Shown here piece by piece: positions 1 through 7,278 of a stretch of DNA of 64,000 bases (its first letter is position 1; each line of letters opens with the position of its first letter). The stretch is taken from NCBI GenBank assembly GCA_017512805.1, contig JAFWES010000070.1, positions 1-64,000 on the forward strand. Reading direction: 5' to 3'. Both the position numbers and the translations under genes were made by a program. The notes beneath the pieces are model-generated. The model searched no databases. It saw nothing but the letters and a program-made list of their open reading frames with translations, and had not been told where the DNA came from. This stretch comes from Clostridia bacterium (GTDB lineage: Bacteria > Bacillota > Clostridia > Christensenellales > Aristaeellaceae).

Positions 1-543
1 GAAGACGTATTCAGCATTTCCGGCCGCGGCACCGTGGCGACGGGCCGTGTGGAGCGCGGGACGGTGAAGGTGTCCGACCAGGTGGAGATCGTGGGACTGA
101 CCGACGAGAAGCGGACCACGGTTGTGACGGGCGTGGAAATGTTCCACAAGCTGCTGGACCAGGCGGAAGCGGGCGACAACATCGGCGCGCTGCTGCGCGG
201 CGTGCAGCGGAATGAGATCGAGCGCGGGCAGGTGCTGGCGAAGCCCGGCAGCATTCATCCCCATACGCACTGCATCGGACAGGTGTACGTGCTGACGAAG
301 GAAGAAGGCGGCCGTCATACGCCCTTCTTTAACGGCTATCGTCCGCAGTTCTACTTCCGGACGACGGACGTGACCGGCAACATCAAGCTGCCGGAGGGCG
401 TGGAAATGGTGATGCCCGGCGACAACATCGACATGGAAATCACTCTGATTACCCCCATCGCCATGGAGCAGGGACTGCGCTTCGCTATCCGTGAAGGCGG
501 CCGTACCGTGGGTTCCGGCGTTGTGGCCAAGGTGATCGAATAA
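1..543 (+). CDS. tuf: Elongation factor Tu, C-terminal part (5' end outside window)
   Basis: EF-Tu carries aminoacyl-tRNA to the ribosomal A site as a GTP complex. The frame is open from base 1 and the 180 visible residues cover domains II and III, beginning with [15 protein letters not shown] and including the [18 protein letters not shown] segment. The GTPase domain lies upstream of the window, so this is a truncated view and not a broken gene. The family is normally about 400 residues. A strong hairpin terminator follows 14 bases after the stop, so tuf is the last gene of its transcript. Confidence 0.97.
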   Translation, partial: EDVFSISGRGTVATGRVERGTVKVSDQVEIVGLTDEKRTTVVTGVEMFHKLLDQAEAGDNIGALLRGVQRNEIERGQVLAKPGSIHPHTHCIGQVYVLTKEEGGRHTPFFNGYRPQFYFRTTDVTGNIKLPEGVEMVMPGDNIDMEITLITPIAMEQGLRFAIREGGRTVGSGVVAKVIE

Positions 544-556
544 TTCGGTTTCTCCC

Positions 557-588
557 GGAACGCTCCCCGCAGCGGGAGCGTTCCTTTT
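557..588 (+). terminator. Rho-independent terminator of tuf
   Basis: A perfect 11-bp stem (557-567 with 574-584), a 6-base loop and a TTTT tail lie just after the tuf stop codon. Confidence 0.9.
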
Positions 589-703
589 ATGTGCATCCCG
601 GATGACCGTTTTGTTCACGGCCGCTATGCGGGCGTGGCCGCAAAACCGTCATCCGGAACCAGAGAGTCAGAAACGAAACTCGGTTGAGTGAGGTGGAATG
701 GAC

Positions 704-976
704 ATGTTTCATTACAAACCCAGAGGGACCTGTTCCACGGATATCGCACTGGAGATCCGGGACGGGATCATTACCAAATGCGCTTTTCAGAATGGCTGTC
801 GGGGGAATACCCAGGGCCTTGCGGCGATGGTCATCGGACAGAAGGCGGAAGAGGTAGCGGCCAAGCTGGAAGGGATTGAGTGCCGGGGCGGGACGTCCTG
901 CCCCGATCAGCTGGCCAAGGCCATTCGGGCATACCGGGATCCGGCGGCCGCCGGAGCGTACGGAGCGGCAATGTGA
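704..976 (+). CDS. TSCPD domain protein of unknown function
   Basis: A 90-residue protein belonging to the small stand-alone TSCPD family found in Bacillota. The signature GGTSCPDQLAKAI is near the C-terminus, with further cysteines at the N-terminal RGTCS and in FQNGCRGNTQG. The motif resembles the TSCPD segment of some ribonucleotide reductases, but the role of the small proteins is not established. An in-frame ATG at 698 sits only one base after the GAGGTGG ribosome binding site; the ATG at 704 is correctly spaced, so I start there. No promoter or terminator is obvious; the DEAD-box helicase gene begins 62 bases downstream and could be co-transcribed. Confidence 0.85.
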   Translation: MFHYKPRGTCSTDIALEIRDGIITKCAFQNGCRGNTQGLAAMVIGQKAEEVAAKLEGIECRGGTSCPDQLAKAIRAYRDPAAAGAYGAAM

Positions 977-1038
977 AGATCCGAGGCAGCCGCGAAGGCG
1001 CGGGTCGGATCGGGAAACGGAATTAAAGGAGCATTCAT

Positions 1039-2214
1039 TTGACAGATCAGATTCCAACAAGTTTTGAGGAGATGGACCTTTCCGCCGAAATATTAAAGGC
1101 GGTGAAGGCGATGGGTTTCAGCGAGCCCTCCACGGTACAGGCCAGAACCATTCCCCTGATGATGGAAGGGCAGGATATCAATGCCATCGCCCCCACCGGA
1201 ACAGGGAAGACCTGTGCTTTCGGGATTCCCATGCTAGAGTATGTGCAGCTGAAGGACAGCCGGGTACAGGAGGTGGTGCTGGCGCCCACCCGGGAGCTGG
1301 CCCTGCAGATCGGGGAGGAACTGACCCAGCTGGCGAAATATATCAGCGGGGTGCGGATTGCCGTTCTTTACGGGGGGCAGAGCATCTCGAAACAGATCAC
1401 TTTGCTGAAGAGGAAGCCTCAGATCGTTATCGCCACCCCGGGCCGGCTGCTGGATCATATGCAGCGGCGCAATATCTTCCTGGACGCGGTGCACACCATG
1501 GTGCTGGATGAAGCGGATGAAATGCTGAATATGGGCTTTGTTAAGGATGTGACAAAGATCATTGAAGCGACCCCGACGGACCGTCAGTTGGTGCTTTTCT
1601 CCGCGACCACCAATCAGGATGTACTGACCATCGCATGGAAATATCAGCATGATCCGGTGGAGGTCACGGTGGAGGCCACAAAGAAGGATCGGCCTCAGAT
1701 TACTCAGTATGTCATTTCCACGGAGCAGAATGAAAAAATCGATCACCTGATGTATCTGCTGGACGCGAATGTATACGGGCGGGTGATGATCTTCTGCAAT
1801 ACGAAGTTTATGACGGACAGGCTGACGTCCAGGCTGTGCAAAGAGGGGTATGACGCCCAGTGCCTGCACGGGGATATTCCTCAGGCGAAACGGAACGTGG
1901 TGATGAACGATTTCAAACGCGGGAAATTTCCAATCCTGGTGAGCACGGATGTGGCGGCCAGGGGAATTGACGTGGACGATGTGGAAGCAGTCATCAATTT
2001 CGATCTGCCCAACGAAAATGAATACTATCTGCATCGGATCGGCCGCACGGGCCGGGCTCATAAGCATGGGGTTTCGTTCTCGCTGGTCACTTTCCGGGAA
2101 AGCGTCAGGATGGACGAGATTCTGAAGTATATGCTCAGCAGGCCTACCCCGCTGCATTTTGAAGACGGGGTTTTGAAAAACGAAGAAGGAAATCCCTTCT
2201 TCGAACATATTTAA
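1039..2214 (+). CDS. DEAD-box ATP-dependent RNA helicase
   Basis: A 391-residue RNA helicase that unwinds short RNA duplexes using ATP, probably in ribosome assembly or mRNA turnover. All core motifs are visible: F..GF..P...Q Q-motif, APTGTGKT (51-58), PTREL, TPGR, DEAD (157-160), SAT, and HRIGRTGR (about 332-339). The protein stops soon after the second RecA domain, so it lacks the basic RNA-binding tail of CsdA and DbpA and is a minimal core enzyme. The start is TTG, 8 bases after AAAGGA. Which subfamily it belongs to (RhlE-, CshA- or DeaD-like) cannot be settled by eye. Confidence 0.93.
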   Translation: MTDQIPTSFEEMDLSAEILKAVKAMGFSEPSTVQARTIPLMMEGQDINAIAPTGTGKTCAFGIPMLEYVQLKDSRVQEVVLAPTRELALQIGEELTQLAKYISGVRIAVLYGGQSISKQITLLKRKPQIVIATPGRLLDHMQRRNIFLDAVHTMVLDEADEMLNMGFVKDVTKIIEATPTDRQLVLFSATTNQDVLTIAWKYQHDPVEVTVEATKKDRPQITQYVISTEQNEKIDHLMYLLDANVYGRVMIFCNTKFMTDRLTSRLCKEGYDAQCLHGDIPQAKRNVVMNDFKRGKFPILVSTDVAARGIDVDDVEAVINFDLPNENEYYLHRIGRTGRAHKHGVSFSLVTFRESVRMDEILKYMLSRPTPLHFEDGVLKNEEGNPFFEHI

Positions 2215-2246
2215 TACGATCCCGGTTCTCAACCATCGTTTTAAGA

Positions 2247-2341
2247 CCGCGGAGGCGAACCGCGGCCACAGCGTTGCATGGCTGCTGTTACCCAAATCGA
2301 AGATTTGGACAGCAGCTCAAAATCCGCGCATACGCGGATTT
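2247..2341 (+). other. Three tandem hairpins after the helicase gene
   Basis: The 250-base gap between the helicase and the convergent zinc-ribbon gene holds no gene but contains three consecutive hairpins: CCGCGG paired with CCGCGG (2247-2252/2260-2265); a 15-bp stem with a 3-base bulge (2281-2298/2302-2316); and AAATCCGCG paired with CGCGGATTT (2320-2328/2333-2341). None has a good T-tract. They may protect the 3' end of the helicase mRNA or act together as an inefficient terminator. Confidence 0.5.
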
Positions 2342-2420
2342 GCCGTCCGGTTCCGTCCTGCCTGCGGCCTATGCAAACAGAATCATCAAAGACGCCTTTG
2401 TTTTAAGCGGAATCAGTATC

Positions 2421-2446
2421 AAAAAACCCTTCCCGATTGGGAAGGG
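2421..2446 (-). terminator. Terminator of the zinc-ribbon gene
   Basis: An 8-bp stem CCCTTCCC/GGGAAGGG with a 4-base loop is followed on the minus strand by six T residues. It lies 18 bases past the stop of the minus-strand gene. Confidence 0.85.
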
Positions 2447-2464
2447 CTTTCATTCAAGTTGGAA

Positions 2465-2749
2465 TCACATACCGCGCCGGGCAGCGAAGCATTCGCTGCA
2501 GTAGACGGGACGATCTTCTTTGGGCTCAAAAGGAATCTGAGTCGCTTTGCCGCACTCGGCACAGATCGCGTCATACATAACACGCGGAGCGCCGGCAGCG
2601 GGGCGATTGGCTTTACGGGCCTGACGACAGGCCTTGCAGCGGGTGGGCTCATTCTGAAAGCCCTTTTCGGCATAGAATTCCTGTTCTCCCGCGGAAAAAA
2701 TGAATTCCTGCCCACAGTCTTTGCATACCAGCGTTTTGTCTTCGTACAT
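2465..2749 (-). CDS. Small zinc-ribbon protein (zf-trcl type)
   Basis: A 94-residue protein starting MYEDKTLVCKDCGQEFIFS. It has two CxxC ribbons: CKDC paired with CKAC, and CAEC paired with CSEC near the C-terminus. It matches the small probable zinc-ribbon proteins common in Clostridia, whose function is unknown; a nucleic-acid or ribosome-associated role is plausible but unproven. A longer open frame reaches 2821, but the ATG at 2749 has a GGGGGT ribosome binding site and starts at the conserved sequence, and the extension lies in the structured leader. The nearest promoter is about 250 bases upstream, so its mRNA either includes or follows the RNA candidate at 2765-2999. Confidence 0.85.
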   Translation of the reverse strand: MYEDKTLVCKDCGQEFIFSAGEQEFYAEKGFQNEPTRCKACRQARKANRPAAGAPRVMYDAICAECGKATQIPFEPKEDRPVYCSECFAARRGM

Positions 2750-2764
2750 GGTAAGGTAACCCCC

Positions 2765-2999
2765 AAAAAATTGATTAGGTGAATCCTCGGCTGACCTGGT
2801 TTTTGACCCCACACACGCCATCTGGAAGGTTGCTCCGCGTATGCAACGCCCTCACGCGCTTCTCTCGGGCTTCAAAGGGAAACCCGGATGGACTTACATC
2901 TAGACCGCACCATGCTCCCCGCCGCTTTGGACGGATTACGTGGACCGCTTCGCCTGCGACTGGCATCGGCTTTCAACCACAGACCCGAAGATTACAACC
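2765..2999 (-). ncRNA. Candidate structured RNA or long structured leader, family not recognised
   Basis: This gap (2750-3172) has no convincing gene. On the minus strand a strong promoter points to a start near 2999. The first 15 nt of the predicted RNA pair with its 3' end: the CTTCGG at 2985-2990 with CCGAGG (plus 2785-2790), continued by a bulged helix of 2991-2999 with 2778-2784. Internal hairpins include an 8-bp stem (2866-2873/2879-2886) and GTTGC/GCAAC (2829-2833/2843-2847). A six-T tract (on the minus strand) follows the closing helix at 2765-2770. I could not match it to tmRNA, RNase P RNA, SRP RNA or a known riboswitch; a divergent 6S RNA or another Bacillota RNA is possible. Confidence 0.5.
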
Positions 3000-3005
3000 A
3001 GGCAT

Positions 3006-3034
3006 ATTATATGCCCGAAAAATCGAAAACGCAA
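3006..3034 (-). promoter_or_regulatory. Promoter of the RNA candidate and zinc-ribbon gene
   Basis: On the minus strand: -35 TTGCGT (3034-3029), a 17-bp spacer, and a perfect -10 TATAAT (3011-3006). Transcription would begin near G2999. The -10 lies inside the small palindrome GGCATA/TATGCC. Confidence 0.8.
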
Positions 3035-3110
3035 GTTATTTTTGAGCATATTGAAAGAAAACCGGAAAAAAACGAGAGATTTTTACCTTTTCCATCGCGC
3101 AAAACGGGAT

Positions 3111-3136
3111 CAATAAACCGCTGCCGGAGGCAGCGG
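3111..3136 (-). terminator. Terminator of araD
   Basis: An 8-bp stem (3118-3125 with 3129-3136) with a 3-base loop, followed on the minus strand by TTTATTG. It lies 37 bases beyond the araD stop. Confidence 0.8.
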
Positions 3137-3172
3137 AGAGAAAAAGGATTGTGAGCCTGTCCGGCCGAACGG

Positions 3173-3880
3173 TTACGATTCATGCTGACCGTAGTAGGCG
3201 TTGGGACCGTGCTTGCGGAGAAAGTGTTTCTCCTTTACGTGGTCGGGCATGCTTTCTCCGGGCTGCGCGCTGGGCAGGGCCTCGGTATGCCAGGCCATCA
3301 TGGCGACTTCCTCCAGGACCACGGCGTTATGCACCGCTTCCAGGGCGTCTTTTCCCCAGGCAAAGGGACCGTGATGCCGGGCCAGGACGCAGGGGACGAA
3401 GCTGGGATTCAGCCCGTGCTCCTCAAAATGGGCGGCAATGACCCGACCGGTTTCCAGCTCATACGCCCGGTCCACTTCCTCCGGCGTCAGATCGCGGCAG
3501 CAGGGAACAGGCCCGTAGATATAATCCGCGTGGGTGGTTCCGTAGGCGGGGATATCCCGGCCGGCCTGGGCCCAGATGGTGGCCCAGCGGGAATGAGTAT
3601 GGACCACGCCGCCGATCCCGGGGAAACGGCGGTACAGTTCCGCATGAGTGGGGGTATCGGTGGAGGGATTCAGGCGGCCCTCGACCTTATTCCCTTCCAG
3701 ATCCATGACGACCATGTCGTTTGGCGTCAGCTTTTCATAGGGGACACCGCTGGGCTTGATCACGAAGAGGCCTTTTTCCCTGTCGATGGCGGAGACGTTT
3801 CCCCAGGTGAAGGTAACCAGATGATAGGCGGGCAGGAGCATGTTGGCTTCATACACTTTTTGTTTGAGTTCTTCCAGCAT
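3173..3880 (-). CDS. araD: L-ribulose-5-phosphate 4-epimerase
   Basis: A 235-residue class II aldolase-fold, zinc-dependent enzyme that interconverts L-ribulose 5-phosphate and D-xylulose 5-phosphate, linking arabinose (or ascorbate) use to the pentose phosphate pathway. Visible family features are [29 protein letters not shown], the zinc-binding [12 protein letters not shown], and [14 protein letters not shown], which is typical of AraD/UlaF/SgbE. The open frame extends upstream to 4381, but ATG 3880 has an AAAGGAGG site and gives the normal family length. No araA or araB is nearby, so the paralogue (AraD versus UlaF) is not resolved. Confidence 0.93.
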   Translation of the reverse strand: MLEELKQKVYEANMLLPAYHLVTFTWGNVSAIDREKGLFVIKPSGVPYEKLTPNDMVVMDLEGNKVEGRLNPSTDTPTHAELYRRFPGIGGVVHTHSRWATIWAQAGRDIPAYGTTHADYIYGPVPCCRDLTPEEVDRAYELETGRVIAAHFEEHGLNPSFVPCVLARHHGPFAWGKDALEAVHNAVVLEEVAMMAWHTEALPSAQPGESMPDHVKEKHFLRKHGPNAYYGQHES

Positions 3881-3916
3881 GGAACGATTCCTCCTTTGAT
3901 TTTGACTTACTCTCTT

Positions 3917-3945
3917 ATCATAATATAAAGGAGAAGAAAAAACAA
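3917..3945 (-). promoter_or_regulatory. Probable promoter of araD
   Basis: On the minus strand: -35 TTGTTT (3945-3940), 17-bp spacer, -10 TATGAT (3922-3917). It lies back to back with the promoter of the HerA-like gene. Confidence 0.5.
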
Positions 3946-3954
3946 CAGGCGTTC

Positions 3955-3983
3955 TTGACGGAACAGGGTTGAATGTGTACAAT
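3955..3983 (+). promoter_or_regulatory. Promoter of the HerA-like gene
   Basis: -35 TTGACG (3955-3960), 17-bp spacer, -10 TACAAT (3978-3983), about 40 bases upstream of the start codon. Confidence 0.75.
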
Positions 3984-4025
3984 ACAGGTTGAAGAACAGA
4001 TTCATGAAGATGTGGAGGAGAGGCC

Positions 4026-6461
4026 ATGCTGCGGGATGGACAAATCCAGATTGGAACCTGCGAAGGCGGGCCGGTTTTTCTGCGGCCGGACATGGCGAAC
4101 CGCCATGGTCTCATCGCCGGGGCGACCGGGACGGGGAAAACGGTGACCCTGAAGGTGCTGGCGGAAGGGTTCAGCGAGATGGGCGTGCCGGTCTTCCTCA
4201 GCGATATCAAAAGTGATCTGTCCGGGATGGTGAAACCGGGGACTCCCTCCGAGTCGATCGAGAAGCGGCTGAAAAAGTGCGGGGTGGATCCTGACAAATT
4301 TGCGTACAAGGCCTTTCCTTCCGCTTTCTGGGATGTATACGGGAAGACGGGGCGGCCTATCCAGGCGTCGGTCAAAGGCATGGGAGCCCAGCTGCTGGGC
4401 CGGATGCTGCGGCTGAACGAAACCCAGACAGGGGTTTTGGGGATTCTGTTTCGCTATTGCGAGCAATACAGGTATCCGTTGAATACCCTGGATGAATTAA
4501 AAGAAAAGCTGATCTTTATGGGCGAGCATGCCCGCGATTTTACCCTGCATTACGGAAACGTCTCCGCCACCACGATCGGCGCGATCCAGCGGGCCGTGGC
4601 GACGCTGGAGGAGGAGGGCGGCCGTGTCTTCTTCGGGGATACGGAATTCGATGTTTTGCAGTGGCTGAGGTTGGATGAGGCGGATCGGGGCGTCATTAAC
4701 ATGCTGTCCGCGGATGAGCTGTTCACGCATCCGCAGATGTACTCCACGTTTCTGATGTGGATGCTGACCCGGCTGTACGAAAAGCTGCCGGAGCGGGGGG
4801 ACGCGGAAAAGCCCCTGATCGTGTTCTTCTTTGATGAAGCGCATCTGCTCTTTGACGACTGCTCCAAGACGCTGATGGATAAGATTGAGCAGGTGGTGCG
4901 CCTGATTCGCAGCAAGGGGGTGGGGGTCTACTTCATCACCCAGAGCCCCGCCGACATCCCCATGACGATTCTCGGCCAGCTGGGGAACCGGGTTCAGCAC
5001 GCGCTGCGCGCTTATACGCCCCTGGATCAAAAGGCGGTGAAGGTGGCGGCCCAGACGTTCAGGGCCAACGGCGCTTTCAATACGGAGGAAGCCATTACCA
5101 GCCTGAAGACCGGGGAAGCGCTGGTGTCCTGCCTGGACGCGGACGGAGCCCCGGGCATCGTTGAAAAGACGGTGATTCTCCCGCCCCAGAGCCATCTGGG
5201 CGCCCTGAATCCGGAGGAACGGATCTGGGTCGCAGCCGGAAAGGATCTGGCGGAAATGGACCGGGCGAAAGAACAGGCGGATTCCGAGCCGGCGGCAGAG
5301 GAGGGCGGCGGAGCCGTCTCCCCTTCCTGTGAGGAGCGGCCCGCGGAAACGGTTCCGGAAACACCGGAGGAAGCGCCGAAGGCTTCGGTTCCGACGCTCG
5401 ACTGGCCGGAAACGGCTCCTTCGGATGCTGCGCCGGTGCCGGTGATTCATGTGGTTCCCGAAGAAATTTCAGAAAGCCAGGCGCTGATGACGGAGCTGGC
5501 GGAGGATCTGGGGCTGGATGCGGAAGCGCCCGTCTGGCCGGAGCCGGCGAATCCGTTCGGACCGCAGGATCCGGTCTCAGCTCCGCAAATCCCGCCAATC
5601 CTGCAGCTGGATATTCCGGCGGTTCAACCGCCGGCAGCCATACAGGATGTCCCTGTCCTGGAGATACCCGTTTCCCCCACGACCCCTGATTCGGTGCAGG
5701 AGATCACCGAGAAGACAAAGATGAGCCAGACCTTTAAAGTGTACGATCCGATTACAGGCCAGTATGTGGAACAGGAAAAGCCGGATATGACGCCGGTTCC
5801 CCAGCCTGCGCCAGCAGCGGCTGTGCCCGCGCAGCAGGAAGTGCCCACCATTCAGGTTCAGCAGCCCGTTCCTCAGCAGCCGGTCATGCAGCAGCCTGCG
5901 GTGCAGCAGCCGGTCATGCAGCAGCCTGCGGTGCAGCAGCCCGCGGTGCAGCAGCCCACGGCGATGCCGGTGTTCCAGCAGATGCCCGTCATGATGATGG
6001 ATCCTGCCACAGGCCAGTATGTGCAGCAGATGATGCTCATGCAGCAGGACCCCAACACCGGGAACTGGATTCCCGTCCAGCAGATGCCCATGACGCAGCC
6101 GGCTGCGCAGCAGCCTGTGATGCAGCCGGCGGCGGATCCCATTGCCCTGGCCGAGCAGCAGAAGGCCGCCGCCGCGGCCCAGAAGGAAGCGGAAAAAGCC
6201 GCCCTGCAGGCCCAGAAGGATGCGGAAAAGGCAGCCAAAGAAGCCGCCAAAGCCGCCAAGGAACAGGAAGCGGCGGAGCGCAGAGCCCGGAATGACGCCC
6301 TGCGGGAAGAAGCCGCGGAGCGGGCACGGAAGAATGACTCCATCGCGGGTCGCATTACCAATACCGCCATCAGCACCGCCACCCGCCAGGTGACCAGTAC
6401 CCTGACCAAGGGGATCACCAACGCCATCACCGATCTGTTTGGCGGCGGAAAGAAGAAGTGA
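4026..6461 (+). CDS. HerA-like ATPase (DUF853 family) with long low-complexity tail
   Basis: An 811-residue protein. The first 430 residues are a HerA/FtsK-type ATPase of the DUF853 group: Walker A GATGTGKT (32-39), Walker [11 protein letters not shown] (D270, E271), ITQSPADIP and [16 protein letters not shown]. Family members are predicted DNA-translocating or remodelling ATPases; the cellular role of this branch is not settled. The tail (430-811) is Pro/Glu-rich, then contains repeats of [10 protein letters not shown], three DPxTG motifs (about 572, 659 and 674), and a charged Ala/Lys/Glu helix (about 700-770) that probably forms a coiled coil. It has its own promoter; mscL follows 65 bases later and may share the transcript. 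Confidence 0.85.
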   Translation: MLRDGQIQIGTCEGGPVFLRPDMANRHGLIAGATGTGKTVTLKVLAEGFSEMGVPVFLSDIKSDLSGMVKPGTPSESIEKRLKKCGVDPDKFAYKAFPSAFWDVYGKTGRPIQASVKGMGAQLLGRMLRLNETQTGVLGILFRYCEQYRYPLNTLDELKEKLIFMGEHARDFTLHYGNVSATTIGAIQRAVATLEEEGGRVFFGDTEFDVLQWLRLDEADRGVINMLSADELFTHPQMYSTFLMWMLTRLYEKLPERGDAEKPLIVFFFDEAHLLFDDCSKTLMDKIEQVVRLIRSKGVGVYFITQSPADIPMTILGQLGNRVQHALRAYTPLDQKAVKVAAQTFRANGAFNTEEAITSLKTGEALVSCLDADGAPGIVEKTVILPPQSHLGALNPEERIWVAAGKDLAEMDRAKEQADSEPAAEEGGGAVSPSCEERPAETVPETPEEAPKASVPTLDWPETAPSDAAPVPVIHVVPEEISESQALMTELAEDLGLDAEAPVWPEPANPFGPQDPVSAPQIPPILQLDIPAVQPPAAIQDVPVLEIPVSPTTPDSVQEITEKTKMSQTFKVYDPITGQYVEQEKPDMTPVPQPAPAAAVPAQQEVPTIQVQQPVPQQPVMQQPAVQQPVMQQPAVQQPAVQQPTAMPVFQQMPVMMMDPATGQYVQQMMLMQQDPNTGNWIPVQQMPMTQPAAQQPVMQPAADPIALAEQQKAAAAAQKEAEKAALQAQKDAEKAAKEAAKAAKEQEAAERRARNDALREEAAERARKNDSIAGRITNTAISTATRQVTSTLTKGITNAITDLFGGGKKK

Positions 6462-6526
6462 GCTCTTCCCCGTCAGCGGGGAAAGGCGATACAGGGAATC
6501 AAAAAACGAAAGGGAGGAACTTTATC

Positions 6527-6922
6527 ATGAGCAAACTTCTGAAAGAATTCAAGGAATTCGCGCTTCGCGGCAATGTCGTGGACATGGCGGTCGGCGTGAC
6601 CATCGGCGCTGCCTTCGGCAAGGTGGTGACCGCTGTGATCGATATCTTCCTGACCCCTATCCTGGACGCACTGCCCAAGGTGGAAGGCAGCAACAGCACC
6701 GGCGTGGCGGGAAGCCTGATCTCCTTCGCGGCGGTCCTGGTGGAATTCCTTCTGACCGCGCTGGTCCTCTTTGCGATCATCAAGGCCATGAACAAAGCCA
6801 AGGATCTGACCAAGAAGCCCGAAAAGCCTGCCGCTCCGACCACCAAGAAGTGCAAGTACTGCCTCAGCGAGATCGACATCAAGGCGACCCGCTGCCCGCA
6901 TTGCACCAGCGAGCTGAACTGA
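6527..6922 (+). CDS. mscL: Large-conductance mechanosensitive channel with C-terminal zinc ribbon
   Basis: A 131-residue membrane channel that opens under membrane tension to release solutes during hypo-osmotic shock. The N-terminal helix EFKEFALRGNVVDMAVGVTIG and the pore-lining TM1 (AFGKVVTAVIDIFLTPI) are canonical, and TM2 is LISFAAVLVEFLLTALVLFAII. Instead of the usual C-terminal helical bundle the protein ends in a zinc ribbon, CKYC and CPHC. The start at ATG 6527 follows AGGGAGG. An in-frame extension to 6458 lacks a ribosome binding site. A strong terminator follows. Confidence 0.95.
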   Translation: MSKLLKEFKEFALRGNVVDMAVGVTIGAAFGKVVTAVIDIFLTPILDALPKVEGSNSTGVAGSLISFAAVLVEFLLTALVLFAIIKAMNKAKDLTKKPEKPAAPTTKKCKYCLSEIDIKATRCPHCTSELN

Positions 6923-6933
6923 TCAACGGTGTA

Positions 6934-6972
6934 AACAGCTGTCCTTCCGCCGGGGAGGACGGCTGTTTTTTT
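6934..6972 (+). terminator. Terminator of mscL
   Basis: AACAGC pairs with GCTGTT (6934-6939/6962-6967), with a near-complementary GTCCTTCC/GGAGGAC inner stem, followed by seven T residues. Confidence 0.85.
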
Positions 6973-6990
6973 GAAAAATCCGTTTTTTTC

Positions 6991-7019
6991 TTGACAGATG
7001 TGCTTTCATCGTCTATGAT
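6991..7019 (+). promoter_or_regulatory. Promoter of metK
   Basis: Consensus -35 TTGACA (6991-6996), 17-bp spacer, -10 TATGAT (7014-7019). The transcript would begin about 12-15 bases before the riboswitch. Confidence 0.85.
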
Positions 7020-7037
7020 AGTCCCCGTAGCTGAATA

Positions 7038-7155
7038 CCTTATCACGAGTGACGGAGGGATGGGCCCGATGAAGTCACGGCAACCGGCGGTTCTTCGCAA
7101 GGTGCCAAATCCCGCAGCGCGCGCGCCCCGAGCAGGGAAGCGCTGACAGATAAGG
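7038..7155 (+). promoter_or_regulatory. SAM-I (S-box) riboswitch aptamer
   Basis: The conserved S-box core is visible: P1 strand CCTTATC (7038-7044), GACGGAGGGATGGGCCCGAT, GAAGTCACGGCAACCGGC, AAGGTGCCAAATCCCGC, and the closing P1 strand GATAAGG (7149-7155). SAM binding stabilises P1 and lets the downstream terminator form, so metK is shut off when SAM is plentiful. A candidate antiterminator pairs GGAGATTT (7154-7161) with AAATCCCC (7170-7177), overlapping both P1 and the terminator stem. Confidence 0.95.
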
Positions 7156-7175
7156 AGATTTTCCAAGGGAAATCC

Positions 7176-7208
7176 CCGCCTGGTTCGAGCGCAGAGCCAG
7201 GCGGTTTT
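7176..7208 (+). terminator. Riboswitch-controlled terminator before metK
   Basis: An 8-bp stem CCGCCTGG (7176-7183) / CCAGGCGG (7197-7204), followed by TTTT, lies between the aptamer and the metK start. This is the expression platform of the SAM-I riboswitch. Confidence 0.85.
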
Positions 7209-7278
7209 CGTTCAGACGGGAATCCAAGATAAAACGCGGGAAAGCGAAAAGGGCTTTCCAAAGCCGAAAGGAGAAAAC

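Noticed and set aside
2765-2999. SRP RNA, because of an ACCAGGTCAG match
   Set aside because: The conserved GGAAG-type loop and matching 3' strand of SRP helix 8 are absent.
3881-4381. N-terminal extension of araD to position 4381
   Set aside because: It crosses the araD promoter and overlaps the divergent HerA-like gene; ATG 3880 has a strong ribosome binding site and matches the family start.
5866-5960. Short repeats in the HerA-like gene as a possible mobile or regulatory repeat
   Set aside because: They are in-frame CAGCAGCC-type codons for a Gln/Pro linker.
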